A DNA stretch of 64,000 nucleotides from NCBI RefSeq assembly GCF_011300215.1, contig NZ_CP049866.1:2977001-3041000 (forward strand), written 5' to 3'. A program made the position numbers and the translations under genes. Positions 16,624 through 25,794 of the stretch are shown piece by piece (the stretch's first letter is position 1; every line of letters begins with the position of its first letter). The stretch comes from Nocardioides piscis (GTDB lineage Bacteria; Actinomycetota; Actinomycetes; Propionibacteriales; Nocardioidaceae). Under the pieces are notes generated by a model. The model searched no databases and was not told the DNA's origin. It saw nothing but the letters and a program-made list of their open reading frames with translations.

Positions 16624-18333
16624 CTAGTCCTGGAGCCGATAGTCGGCGACCTTCGTGAGCACCGGCGACGCATGGTCGCCGTCGACGACCTTGCCGCTGA
16701 CCCACCACATCCGCAGCGTGGACGGCGAGAGCTCGAGGAACGCAAGGTTGTTGTCGAACCACGGCCCCTTGGCGTACTTCCAGGTGATCGGGCTCGTGGC
16801 CACCTTCGCCGAGCGCGACGCCAACCGCCCCAGCGGACCGGCCACCCCATAGCTGAGCACCGCGGTCGCGAACCGCATGCTGCGCGGCAGCGGGTTGCGG
16901 ATCGGTGAGCAGACCGCCTGGATCAGTCGCCCCTGGAGCGCCCGACCTCGGCGGGACTCACGGCGAGCGAGTCGCGCCTCGCTCACATAGCTGTGGTGCA
17001 CGTCGCCGGACAGGAACGTCACGCTGACCGGAGCGCGCCCCCGTCGGCCCTGCGACACCTCGATCGCCATGTCTGCCACCCGCTGGAACGAGTCCTGGAA
17101 GGCAGCCCAGTGCTCCAGGTCGACGAGCTGGCGTGTCCACTCGCCGAAGCGGGCGCCCCTAGGCCCCCAGGCACCCCCCGCCAGGGCCTCCCCCGCAGCC
17201 TCGAGGTGATGCAGGCCGCGGGCCAGCATGAAGGGGATCGAGGACGCCACGAGCAGGTGCTCGACGTCGCCGCGCATGTGCTCGTCGAGCCAGCCGAGCT
17301 CGGAAGGGTCGAGCAGCGCACGGTTCTCCGGGTCGAGCACCCGTGCGGCCCGGGAGTCGACCACGACCAGGCGCGCGTGGTCGCCGTACTCACGCGCATA
17401 GCTCCAGCGGTAGGTCTCGGGTTGCTGGTCCACCCGGTCGGCGAACTCGTCCAGCGCCTCGCTCAGGTCGAGCTCCTCGTCGCCGGTGTGCGCCAGCACG
17501 AGGCGCCAGATCTCGTCCTCGAGACGCTGGGTCGGCGACAGGTTGCCGAGGTGCTGATAGACCCAGTAGGACGCCAGGCCGGCCACGATCCGTCCGTGCC
17601 ACCACGACGTCGCCTCCATGTCGTCGCGCCAGGACTGCGAGGTGTTCCAGTCGTCGCGGATGTCGTGGTCGTCGAAGATCATCGCGCTCGGCAGGGTGGA
17701 GAGCAGCCAGCGGTTGGTGGGGTCGGTCCAGGCCAGCTTGTAGAGGTGGGCGTATTCCTCGTAGTCCTTCAGCTCGGTCCACGGCGGCTGCTCGATGTCG
17801 CGACGTGAGCTGATGAAGTCGCGCATCTCGTCGGTCGTCTCGTCGGCATAGACCTGGTCGCCCAGGAACAGCACGAGGTCCGGCCACCGGGGCTCGGCCA
17901 GGTCGCTGTCGGACTCGTCGTCGGGCAGGGTCAGTCCTGCCATCCGCAGGGCGTAGGCACGAAGCGCGTCGACACCGTGGGTCGTATTGCCCTTCTCGTC
18001 GTGGGACACCGACGTGCGGCAGGAGCCGAAGGCCATCCTCAGCGGCTTGCCGGGCTCGAGGGTGGCGATCACGGGCGCCGGCAGCCCGGTGTCACGCGGC
18101 GGCCAGACGTGACTGTCGTCGATCGACACGGTGTAGGCCGCCTGCGAGGCCGGCTGGAGGTCCTCGAGCTCGACCAGGGCGTAGTGGTGCCCGTGCACCT
18201 CGAACGTCCGCGCCGACCAGGTCGACCCGTCGCGGGTCACGCTCACGCGCCCGCTCTCACTCGTCTCCACCCACACCGTCGCGGTCGTCTGGTCGACGTA
18301 GCGCAGCAGTGGGCCCGCCACCAGCGAGGTCAT
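16624..18333 (-). CDS. PhoD-like alkaline phosphatase / metallophosphatase family protein
   Basis: A 569-aa protein. An N-terminal beta-sandwich (about 1-95) precedes a PhoD-type metallophosphatase domain with FGSCR, LFLGDQVYADE, MIFDDHDIRDDW and the late FLSGDVHHSYV; these supply the metal-binding Asp/His residues. No signal peptide is present, unlike classical secreted PhoD, so the substrate is probably intracellular and unknown. It starts one base after the stop of the ADH gene and is probably co-transcribed with it. Confidence 0.87.
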   Translation of the reverse strand: MTSLVAGPLLRYVDQTTATVWVETSESGRVSVTRDGSTWSARTFEVHGHHYALVELEDLQPASQAAYTVSIDDSHVWPPRDTGLPAPVIATLEPGKPLRMAFGSCRTSVSHDEKGNTTHGVDALRAYALRMAGLTLPDDESDSDLAEPRWPDLVLFLGDQVYADETTDEMRDFISSRRDIEQPPWTELKDYEEYAHLYKLAWTDPTNRWLLSTLPSAMIFDDHDIRDDWNTSQSWRDDMEATSWWHGRIVAGLASYWVYQHLGNLSPTQRLEDEIWRLVLAHTGDEELDLSEALDEFADRVDQQPETYRWSYAREYGDHARLVVVDSRAARVLDPENRALLDPSELGWLDEHMRGDVEHLLVASSIPFMLARGLHHLEAAGEALAGGAWGPRGARFGEWTRQLVDLEHWAAFQDSFQRVADMAIEVSQGRRGRAPVSVTFLSGDVHHSYVSEARLARRESRRGRALQGRLIQAVCSPIRNPLPRSMRFATAVLSYGVAGPLGRLASRSAKVATSPITWKYAKGPWFDNNLAFLELSPSTLRMWWVSGKVVDGDHASPVLTKVADYRLQD

Positions 18334-18334
18334 C

Positions 18335-19351
18335 TCACGGCTCCAGCAGCACCTTGATCGCACGCCGCTCGTCCATGGCGCGATAGCCCTCCGGCGCCTG
18401 GTCCAGCGGCAGGGTCAGGTCGAACACGAGGCCGGGGTTGATCCTGCCGCTCAGGGTGAGGTCGAGCAGCTCCGGGAGGTACTTGCGCACCGGCGCCATA
18501 CCTCCGGCGAGCCCGATGTTCTTCTGGAACATCTTGCGGACCGGCAGCTCGACGTCGTGCGGTACGCCGACGAAGCCGACCGTGGCGCCCGGGCGTGCCA
18601 CCGCGAAGGCGGTCCGGATCGCGTCGTTGGTCCCGACGCACTCGAGGACTGCGTCAGCGCCGACGCCGTCGGTGATCTCCGCCACCCGGGCCGACGCCTC
18701 CTTGCCGCGTTCGGCCACGACATGGGTGGCCCCGAACTGGCGGGCGATCGCTTGGCGGGGCTCGTGTCGCGACATCGCGATCACCCGCTCGGCCCCGAGC
18801 TGGACTGCCGCCAGCACCCCGCACAGTCCCACTGCACCGTCGCCGACGACGACCGCGGTGCCCCCGGGCCTGACGCCGGCCGTCACGGCGGCGTGCCACC
18901 CCGTCGCCATGACGTCGGAGAGGGTCAGCAACGAGGGAATCAGGTCCTTGTCCGGCATGCCGTCGGTCTTGACCAGCGACCCGTTGGCCTGGGTCACCAG
19001 CGCATATTCAGCCTGCCCGCTGGCGGTGAAGCCGAGGTTGACGCAGCCGGAGTGCATGCCTGCGACGCAGTGCACGCAGGTGTTGTCGCAGTGGTCGAAG
19101 GGCACGATCACGAAGTCGCCGGGCTTGAAGTCGCTCACCTCGGAGCCGACCTCTTCGACGACGCCGACGCACTCGTGGCCGATCGTGTCGCCGGGCGTGA
19201 TGTCGTTGTGGCCGCGGTAGGGCCACAGGTCCGAGCCGCAGATGCAGCCGGCGGTCACCTTGACGATTGCGTCGGTGGGGGCGGTGATCGTGGGGTCGGC
19301 GACTTCTTCGACGCGGATGTCTCCGGGGGCATGGATGGTGGTTGCGCGCAT
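18335..19351 (-). CDS. Zinc-dependent alcohol dehydrogenase family protein
   Basis: A 338-aa medium-chain dehydrogenase. Catalytic zinc ligands are Cys38 (CGSD) and His59-Glu60 (GHE); the structural zinc site is Cys88, Cys92, Cys95, Cys103. The nucleotide-binding motif VVVGDGAVGLCGV is in the Rossmann domain. The substrate is not clear. ATG 19351 is chosen for normal length. It is divergent from the XRE-MurA gene across a gap of about 100 bp that holds a palindrome. Confidence 0.9.
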   Translation of the reverse strand: MRATTIHAPGDIRVEEVADPTITAPTDAIVKVTAGCICGSDLWPYRGHNDITPGDTIGHECVGVVEEVGSEVSDFKPGDFVIVPFDHCDNTCVHCVAGMHSGCVNLGFTASGQAEYALVTQANGSLVKTDGMPDKDLIPSLLTLSDVMATGWHAAVTAGVRPGGTAVVVGDGAVGLCGVLAAVQLGAERVIAMSRHEPRQAIARQFGATHVVAERGKEASARVAEITDGVGADAVLECVGTNDAIRTAFAVARPGATVGFVGVPHDVELPVRKMFQKNIGLAGGMAPVRKYLPELLDLTLSGRINPGLVFDLTLPLDQAPEGYRAMDERRAIKVLLEP

Positions 19352-19423
19352 GGTGGGATCCTTGCACGAGGACCGGTGACGGACGGTGGCTCGAGGGACT
19401 CGCCGCATCGAGGTTTCTGGCAT

Positions 19424-19441
19424 TATCTCATATCTGAGATA
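19424..19441. promoter_or_regulatory. Palindrome in the ADH/XRE-MurA divergent region
   Basis: TATCTCATATCTGAGATA has 7-bp arms (TATCTCA/TGAGATA) around four bases. It ends 11 nt before the ATG of the XRE-MurA gene, so it overlaps the expected -10 region. A Cro/C1-type dimer encoded by the XRE domain of the next gene could bind here. Confidence 0.45.
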
Positions 19442-19452
19442 CCGTGCTTGGC

Positions 19453-20979
19453 ATGGAAACGGACTACAAGGGTCGTATCGGGAACCTGATCCGCGATGCC
19501 CGCAAGCACCGTGGTCTGACCCAGCACCAGCTGGCAGAGCTGCTGGCCACCAGCCAGAGCGCGATCAACCGCATCGAGAAGGGGCACCAGAACCTCTCGC
19601 TGGAGATGCTGGCGCGCATCGGCGCTGCCCTCGACTCCGAGATCGTCGCCCTCGGCGCCGGCCCCACCCACCTGCGCGTGAACGGTCCCACGACCCTGTC
19701 GGGATCGATCGAGGTCAAGACCTCGAAGAACGCCGGGGTCGCCCTGCTCTGCGCCTCGCTGCTCAACCGGGGCCGCACGACCCTGCGCAAGGTGGCCCGG
19801 ATCGAGGAGGTCAACAGACTGCTCGAGGTGCTCTCGTCCCTCGGGGTTCAGACGCGCTGGCTCAACGAGCAGAACGACCTCGAGATCATTCCGCCGGCCG
19901 AGCTCGACCTCGCCAACATCGACGAGGCCGCCGCCCGGCGCACCCGCTCGGTGATCATGTTCCTGGGCCCGCTGCTCCACCTCAACGAGAGCTTCGACCT
20001 CCCCTACGCGGGCGGCTGCAACCTCGGCACCCGCACGGTCGAGCCCCACATGTCCGCACTGCGCCCCTTCGGTCTCGACGTGAAGGCGACCGACGGCATG
20101 TATCACGCGCAGGTCAACCGCGCCGTCGAGCCGGAGCGGCCGATCGTGCTCACCGAGCGCGGCGACACCGTCACCGAGAACGCGCTGATGGCAGCCGCGC
20201 TCCACCCCGGCACCACGGTGATCCGCAACGCCTCGTCCAACTACATGGTCCAGGACCTCTGCTTCTACCTGCGCAAGCTCGGCGTCACGATCGAGGGTGT
20301 CGGCAGCACCACGCTGCGAGTGACCGGGCTCGAGCGCATCGACGTCGACGTGGACTACTCCCCCTCCGAAGACCCGATCGAGGCGATGTCGCTCCTGACG
20401 GCCGCCATCGTCACCAGGTCGTCGATCACCATCACGCGGGTGCCGATCGAGTTCCTCGAGATCGAGCTGGCGACCCTGGAGGAGATGGGCTTCGGCTATT
20501 CGCGGACCGACGAATATGTCGCCGCCAACGGCGCCACCCGTCTCGTCGACATCACGACGCACGCGAGCGACCTGACCGCGCCGCTCGACAAGATCCACCC
20601 GATGCCGTTCCCCGGTCTCAACATCGACAACCTGCCGTTCTTCGCCGCCATCGCCGCTGTCGCGGACGGCCAGACGCTGCTGCACGACTGGGTCTATGAG
20701 AACCGCGCCATCTATCTCACCGAGCTCAACAAACTGGGTGCGCAGGTCAAGCTGCTCGACCCGCACCGGGTGCTGGTGGAAGGCCCCACCCACTGGTCGG
20801 GCGCGGAGATCGTGTGTCCCCCGGCGTTGCGCCCAGCCGTGGTGATCCTGCTGGCGATGCTGGCGTCCAAGGGCACCTCGGTGCTGCGCTCGACCTACGT
20901 CATCCACCGCGGCTACGAGGACCTCGCCGAGCGTCTCAACCTCCTCGGCGCCAACATCGAGACGTTCCGAGACATCTGA
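19453..20979 (+). CDS. XRE-type HTH domain fused to MurA-like enolpyruvyl transferase
   Basis: A 508-aa fusion. Residues about 8-65 form a Cro/C1-type helix-turn-helix (GLTQHQLAELLATSQSAINR). From about 73 the protein is a UDP-GlcNAc 1-carboxyvinyltransferase, with Lys92-Asn93, the PEP-binding Cys189 in AGGCNLG, and PFPGLNID carrying the expected catalytic Asp. MurA makes UDP-GlcNAc-enolpyruvate, the first committed step of peptidoglycan synthesis; with its catalytic residues kept, this may be an active, DNA-binding second MurA. GTG 19444 is an alternative start. Confidence 0.9.
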   Translation: METDYKGRIGNLIRDARKHRGLTQHQLAELLATSQSAINRIEKGHQNLSLEMLARIGAALDSEIVALGAGPTHLRVNGPTTLSGSIEVKTSKNAGVALLCASLLNRGRTTLRKVARIEEVNRLLEVLSSLGVQTRWLNEQNDLEIIPPAELDLANIDEAAARRTRSVIMFLGPLLHLNESFDLPYAGGCNLGTRTVEPHMSALRPFGLDVKATDGMYHAQVNRAVEPERPIVLTERGDTVTENALMAAALHPGTTVIRNASSNYMVQDLCFYLRKLGVTIEGVGSTTLRVTGLERIDVDVDYSPSEDPIEAMSLLTAAIVTRSSITITRVPIEFLEIELATLEEMGFGYSRTDEYVAANGATRLVDITTHASDLTAPLDKIHPMPFPGLNIDNLPFFAAIAAVADGQTLLHDWVYENRAIYLTELNKLGAQVKLLDPHRVLVEGPTHWSGAEIVCPPALRPAVVILLAMLASKGTSVLRSTYVIHRGYEDLAERLNLLGANIETFRDI

Positions 20980-20980
20980 G

Positions 20981-21790
20981 TTGAGGGTCTCGTCGGCCCT
21001 GCTCGCCGCCTACGACGCCCAGCTGCGGCGCGAGGCCGAGGTGCTGACGGCCACGGACGTCACCCTCGACGGCCCGCTGGTCCGGGCCCGCTTCCACCAC
21101 AGCGGCTTCGTCACCTATCGAGACCTGGGCGGGCACAGCGGCGCCGATCTGGACGCGCTGATCGACCGCACGATCTCCTACTTCCGCGACGAGACCGATG
21201 TCGAGGACTTCGAGTGGAAGACGCGCGGTCACGACGTCCCCGGCGATCTGGGCGGGCGGCTCACGGCGGCCGGCCTGCGTGCCGAGGCGGAGGAGACGGT
21301 GATGGTCGGCGAGGCGGCTCTCCTCGCCGCGACAGCGGACCCGCCCCACGGCGTGTCGATCCGCAGGCTCGACCCCGGCTCCCCCGGCTTCGTCCACGAC
21401 GTCCGACGCATGGAGGGCATGCAGGCCGCCGCGTTCGGCCCGGCCGCCGCGAGCGACGACCTGGTGGCCCGGCTCACGCATCCCGGCGGCCTGTGCGAGG
21501 CGTGGGTGGCCGAGGTCGGCGACGAGGTCGTCTGTGCCGGCCGGCTCGAGGTGGTCCCGGGCACCGAGTTCGCGGGTCTCTGGGGCGGTGCGACCGCGGA
21601 GCCGTGGCGGGGCAGGGGCATCTATCGCGCCCTGGTCGCCGTTCGCGCCGGGTCGGCTGTTCGCCTGGGAGCCCGCTATCTCCAGTCCGACTGCACGGAG
21701 ATGTCGCGGCCGATCCTCGAGCGTGCGGGGCTGACCCGGGTCACGACCACGTCGCCATTTGTGTGGCGTCGCGACCACAGCGGCGGCTGA
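20981..21790 (+). CDS. GNAT family N-acetyltransferase
   Basis: A 269-aa protein whose C-terminal half (about 115-265) looks like a GNAT acetyltransferase. AEPWRGRGIYRALVAVRAG fits the acetyl-CoA-binding Q/R-x-x-G-x-G/A loop, and a terminal GLTRVTTTSPFVWRR follows. The N-terminal half has no recognisable domain. The start is TTG one base after the murA-like stop, so it is translated from the same mRNA. Substrate unknown. Confidence 0.8.
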   Translation: MRVSSALLAAYDAQLRREAEVLTATDVTLDGPLVRARFHHSGFVTYRDLGGHSGADLDALIDRTISYFRDETDVEDFEWKTRGHDVPGDLGGRLTAAGLRAEAEETVMVGEAALLAATADPPHGVSIRRLDPGSPGFVHDVRRMEGMQAAAFGPAAASDDLVARLTHPGGLCEAWVAEVGDEVVCAGRLEVVPGTEFAGLWGGATAEPWRGRGIYRALVAVRAGSAVRLGARYLQSDCTEMSRPILERAGLTRVTTTSPFVWRRDHSGG

Positions 21791-21808
21791 GGCCGCCATA
21801 CTGCTGCC

Positions 21809-22594
21809 GTGAACACCCGGGGCTACCTCGAACACCACGGCGTGCTGGCGTTCGCCCACCGCGGTGGTGCCTACCATCCCGAGATCGAGGGCCTGGAGAA
21901 CACGATGGCGGCCTTCCGGCACGCCGTCGCCCTCGGCTACACCTATCTCGAGACGGATGTGCACGTCACGAGCGACGGGGTGCTCCTCGCCTTCCACGAC
22001 GACGTCCTCGACCGGGTCACCGACCGCACCGGCAACATCGCCGACACGACGTATGCCGAGGTGCAGGCCGCGCTGATCGGTGGCAGCGAGCGGGTGCCGA
22101 CCCTGGCTGAGCTGTTCTCGGCATTCCCCGACGTGCGCATCAACATCGACATCAAGTCCGCGGGCGCGGTGCCTGCGCTGGTCGACTTCATCGCTGAGCA
22201 CGACGCCTGGGACCGGGTGCTGGTCGGCTCGTTCTCGCAGCGCCGGCTCGCGGCGTTCCGCCGGCTGACCCGTCGGCGGGTGGCGACCTCGGCGCACCCG
22301 CTGGAGGTCGCCGCCTATGTGCTCAGCCCCAGCGCGAGGCTCGCGCGGGTGCTGACGCGCGGTCGTCCGGACGCCCTACAGATCCCCCATCGTCGCGGGC
22401 GGCTCCGGGTGGCCTCTGCTGGGGTGGTGCGCCGGGCCCACGCCAACGGCCTGCACGTGCACGTGTGGACGATCGACGACCCGGCGGAGATGTCAGAGCT
22501 GCTCGACCGTGGTGTCGACGGCCTGATCACCGATCGCACCGACATACTCATCGATGTGCTGCGAGCCCGCGGCCAATGGGAGGGGAACTCGTGA
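21809..22594 (+). CDS. Glycerophosphodiester phosphodiesterase, cytoplasmic
   Basis: A 261-aa GDPD with intact family motifs: AHRGG, GLENT, YLETDVHVTSDG, LLAFHDD, INIDIKS and the late HVHVWTIDD. It lacks a signal peptide, so it would act on glycerophosphodiesters in the cytoplasm, unlike the secreted paralogue at 3139. GTG 21809 gives a normal length. The stop overlaps the next start by four bases (GTGA). Confidence 0.9.
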   Translation: MNTRGYLEHHGVLAFAHRGGAYHPEIEGLENTMAAFRHAVALGYTYLETDVHVTSDGVLLAFHDDVLDRVTDRTGNIADTTYAEVQAALIGGSERVPTLAELFSAFPDVRINIDIKSAGAVPALVDFIAEHDAWDRVLVGSFSQRRLAAFRRLTRRRVATSAHPLEVAAYVLSPSARLARVLTRGRPDALQIPHRRGRLRVASAGVVRRAHANGLHVHVWTIDDPAEMSELLDRGVDGLITDRTDILIDVLRARGQWEGNS

Positions 22595-23966
22595 CCGACA
22601 CGAACGCCGCCGGGAGCACCGGCATCGCCAACCTGGAGCCGCTCGCACAGGCCAAGGACCAGAAGGCGTGGTACTGGTACGACTGGGCCAACAGCGCCTA
22701 CGTCACCACCATCGGCACCGTGATGTTCGGGCCCTACTTCATCTCGCTGGCCGACAAGGCGGCCGAGAACGCAGGCGGCGACCGGGTGCCGGTGCTGGGG
22801 ATGAACCTCGAGCCGGGCTCCATCTTCTTCTGGCTGATCACCGCGTCCACGATCATGGGCGCCTTCCTCCTGCCCCCTTGGGTGCGATCGCAGACCGCAC
22901 CGCCAACAAGAAGCGCCTGCTCGGCATCTTCGCGTGGACCGGGGCGGCGTTCGCCGCGCTGATCTTCTTCGCCACCGGTGACAACTGGCACCTCGCCGCA
23001 GTCGGCATCGTCGGCGGCAACTTCTTCCTGGCCGCGTCGATGGTCGTCAACGACTCGATCCTGCCGCTCATCTCCGACGAGGACGATCGCGACCGGGTCT
23101 CGTCCCGCGGCTGGGCGATGGGCTATCTCGGCGGCGGTCTCCTGCTCCTGGTCAACCTGGTCGTCTTCACCATGCACGAGACCTTCGGTCTGACCGAGGG
23201 TCTGGCGGCGCGCCTGTGCATGCTCTCGGCCGCGATCTGGTGGGCCGGTTTCACCCTGATCCCGGTGCTGCGACTCAGCAACCACCCGCCGGCCGACGTC
23301 GTGCCGCAGAGCGGCAACGTGATCAAGCAGAGCTTCGGACAGCTCGGCGACACCCTGCGCGAGCTGCGCAACTACCCGATGGCGATCACGTTCCTGCTCG
23401 CCTATCTCTTCTTCAACGACGGCATCCAGACCGTCATCGGCGCCTCGGCGGTCTATGGCTCCGAGGAGCTCGGCCACTCGCAGACCATCCTGATCGCGAC
23501 CATCCTGCTCGTGCAGTTCGTCGCCTTCGGCGGTGCGCTCCTCTTCGGACGCCTCGCGCACACGTACGGCGCCAAGCGGACGATCCTGGGCGGGTTGGTC
23601 ATCTGGATGGTGATCGTCACGGCTGCGCTGTTCCTGCCGGAGAAGAACGTGCCGTTCTTCCTCGCCCTGGGGGTCGCGATCGGCGTCGTCCTCGGCGGCA
23701 CCCAGGCCTTGGCCCGCTCCTACTTCTCGCTGCTGATCCCCCGTGGCAAGGAGGCTGAATACTTCAGCTTCTACCACGCCATGGACCGAGGAACCTCGTG
23801 GTTCGGGGCGGCCACCATGGCGATCATGCTGCAGTGGACCGGGTCCTATCGTCCCGCGATCTTCGCCCTGATCATCTTCTTCGCGTTGGGCGCCCTGCTC
23901 CTGACGCGCGTCGACACCGAGCGGGGCATCCGCGACGCCGGCAACGAGGTGCCGCAGGTCGTCTGA
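22591..23966 (+). pseudogene. UMF1/Atg22-like MFS transporter, frameshifted
   Basis: The two parts together encode a transporter of about 458 aa. The first frame starts at GTG 22591 and reads YDWANSAYVTTIGTVMFGPYF, the UMF1-family opening, then fails in the C5 run at 22873-22877. The second frame continues from LGAIADRTANKKRLLG to the stop at 23966. One added C gives LLPPLGAIADRTANKK, an intact MFS loop, and a length divisible by three. A sequencing error is therefore more likely than a real pseudogene. The substrate is unknown. Confidence 0.85.
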
Positions 23967-24005
23967 GAGGGCACCGCACCCACAGGGGTGAGCGAAATCT
24001 CGGGA

Positions 24006-24036
24006 TTGCCCGAAACTTCGACCGCACCGCTACCGT
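24006..24036 (+). promoter_or_regulatory. Possible rbpA promoter
   Basis: TTGCCC (24006-24011) and TACCGT (24031-24036) are separated by 19 bases and lie in the 187-bp gap before rbpA. This fits the actinobacterial vegetative consensus. No clear sigma-R-type GGAAT/GTT pair with correct spacing was found. Confidence 0.35.
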
Positions 24037-24153
24037 TGTTGGAATAGAGGCGAAGGACGCCGGTCATCGGCGTCTGAGACAACCAGTCCCGTTCGTCTCG
24101 ATTTCGCATCCACCCACCGGTGGATGAGGTCAGCAACACTTGGAGGTGGCGAG

Positions 24154-24537
24154 GTGGCGGAACGTACGCTACGCGGCGCAAGGCTCGGCGGCCAGAGCTT
24201 CGAGGACGAGCGAGGCATCGAGTTCGCGGCCCGGCAGCAGTCTGGATACCGCTGCGAGCAGGGCCACGAGTTCGAGATCACGATGTCCGTCGAGGCCGAT
24301 GTGCCCGCGAACTGGGAGTGTCCGCGCTGTGGGGCGCAGGCACTCAGCACGGCCGGCATCCTGCCGGAGGAGAAGGCCGAGAAGCCTGCTCGAACCCACT
24401 GGGACATGCTCCTGGAACGGCGTTCGACGCAGGAGCTCGAGGACATCCTCAAGGAGCGGCTCGACCTGCTCCGTGGCGGTCAGATCGGTCCGGCGCACCT
24501 GCACCGGGCCAATGCCAAGAAGCGCAAGGTCTCCTGA
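24154..24537 (+). CDS. rbpA: RNA polymerase-binding protein RbpA
   Basis: A 127-aa actinobacterial transcription factor that binds the beta subunit and group 1/2 sigma factors and stabilises open complexes. The core shows the paired cysteine motifs YRCEQGHEF and WECPRCG; the basic linker and the C-terminal sigma-interaction helix (HWDMLLERRSTQELEDILKERL) follow. Length is normal. GTG 24154 keeps the conserved start A-E-R-T-L-R-G-A-R-L-G. Confidence 0.96.
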   Translation: MAERTLRGARLGGQSFEDERGIEFAARQQSGYRCEQGHEFEITMSVEADVPANWECPRCGAQALSTAGILPEEKAEKPARTHWDMLLERRSTQELEDILKERLDLLRGGQIGPAHLHRANAKKRKVS

Positions 24538-24553
24538 CCGGGGCCCTGGGCTC

Positions 24554-25033
24554 CTAGTCGACCACTTCGCCCTCCACCACGGATCCCCCAGGATCCGGGT
24601 GGGGGCGTCGTGCATTTCCGGGGACACGACCCTGGGCACCCGTCCGCCCGCCCACCAGACGGTCGGCGAGGACCCTGGTGAGGAGTCGACGAGCCACGGG
24701 GCGCGTGACGGGCAGGATCAGCAGGATCCCGAACACGTCGGTCACGAAACCCGGGGTGAGCATCAGCGTCCCGCCGACCAGGATGAGCGCGCCGTCGGCC
24801 AGCTCGCGACTCGGCATACGGCCCGACTGCAGTGACGTCCGCAGGGCTGTCCACGCGCGGCCCCCCTCCCGTCGGATCAGCCACGCGCCGAAGACGCTGT
24901 CGGCCACCAGGAGCAGGATCGTCCACCACGGCCCGATGACCTGCCCGACCTGGATGAGGGCGAAGATCTCCACCAGCGGGACGACGACGAACGCCACGAC
25001 CAGCAGCCATGCCGGAAACCTGCGTCGACTCAT
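24554..25033 (-). CDS. fxsA: FxsA family membrane protein
   Basis: A 159-aa protein with three to four hydrophobic segments. VPLVEIFALIQVGQVIG and the ADGALILVGGTLMLTPGFVTD motif are typical of FxsA, known in E. coli for suppressing phage T7 exclusion by the F plasmid; its normal role is not known. The C-terminus is Pro/Gly-rich and cytoplasmic. ATG 25033 overlaps the ppm stop by four bases. Confidence 0.9.
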   Translation of the reverse strand: MSRRRFPAWLLVVAFVVVPLVEIFALIQVGQVIGPWWTILLLVADSVFGAWLIRREGGRAWTALRTSLQSGRMPSRELADGALILVGGTLMLTPGFVTDVFGILLILPVTRPVARRLLTRVLADRLVGGRTGAQGRVPGNARRPHPDPGGSVVEGEVVD

Positions 25034-25794
25034 CCGCGCCGCCTGCGCTGGTCCAGGACGCCCCTCAGTCGCTTGCGTCGCTCGTGGAGGCCCCACATGG
25101 TGATCTTCTTCAGCGACTCGCTCGCCACCTGGCCACTCATCTTGGAGTCCCCTCGCTCCCGCTCGATGAACTCGATCGGCACCTCGACGACGTGCAGCCC
25201 GGCCATGATCGTGCGGTAGGCCAGGTCGGTCTGGAACACATATCCGCTCGACTTCACGCTCGGCAGGTCGATCTTCTCCAGGGTCGGACGCCGGAACAGG
25301 CGGAACCCCGCCGTCGCGTCCTTGATGCCCATTCCCAGCAGCAGCCGGACATAGAGGTTGCCGCCGCGGGAGAGAAGCTCGCGCCCCTTGGGCCAGTTGA
25401 CGACCGCGCCCCCGGGCACGTAGCGCGATCCGATCACCAGATCGGCGTCGGCGAGGGCTGCCATCAACCGGTGCAGCTGCTCGGGCTGGTGCGAGCCGTC
25501 AGCGTCCATCTCCCCGATCACGTCGTAACCGTGCTCGAGGGCGACGGCGAAGCCGTGGAGGTAGGCCGCGCCGAGGCCCTGCTTGGCCGTGCGGTGGACG
25601 ACCTTGACCTGCGGATCGGCGGCGGCGAGCCGGTCGGCGATGTCGCCCGTGCCGTCCGGCGAGTTGTCGTCGACGACCAGGATGTCGACCCCGGGCTGCG
25701 CTGATCGCAGGCGCCCCACGATCAGCTCGAGGTTGGCGGCCTCGTTGTAGGTCGGGACGACCATCACGATCCGTCCCAGCTCGGTTGGGCTCAC
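25030..25794 (-). CDS. ppm1: Polyprenol monophosphomannose synthase (GT2)
   Basis: A 254-aa family-2 glycosyltransferase that would make polyprenyl-phosphate-mannose from GDP-mannose, the donor for protein O-mannosylation and lipoglycans. Motifs are VVPTYNEAANL, VVDDNSPDGT, GEMDADGSHQPE and the late IEFIERERGDSKMS. It lies directly after lnt with a GTGA overlap; in M. tuberculosis the same two activities are fused in Ppm1. GTG 25794 has SD GGGGAG. Confidence 0.92.
   Translation of the reverse strand: MSPTELGRIVMVVPTYNEAANLELIVGRLRSAQPGVDILVVDDNSPDGTGDIADRLAAADPQVKVVHRTAKQGLGAAYLHGFAVALEHGYDVIGEMDADGSHQPEQLHRLMAALADADLVIGSRYVPGGAVVNWPKGRELLSRGGNLYVRLLLGMGIKDATAGFRLFRRPTLEKIDLPSVKSSGYVFQTDLAYRTIMAGLHVVEVPIEFIERERGDSKMSGQVASESLKKITMWGLHERRKRLRGVLDQRRRRG

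Noticed and set aside
24001..24060. Sigma-R (GGAAT/GTT) promoter before rbpA
   Set aside because: GGAAT is present at 24041, but no GTT lies at 18-19 bases.
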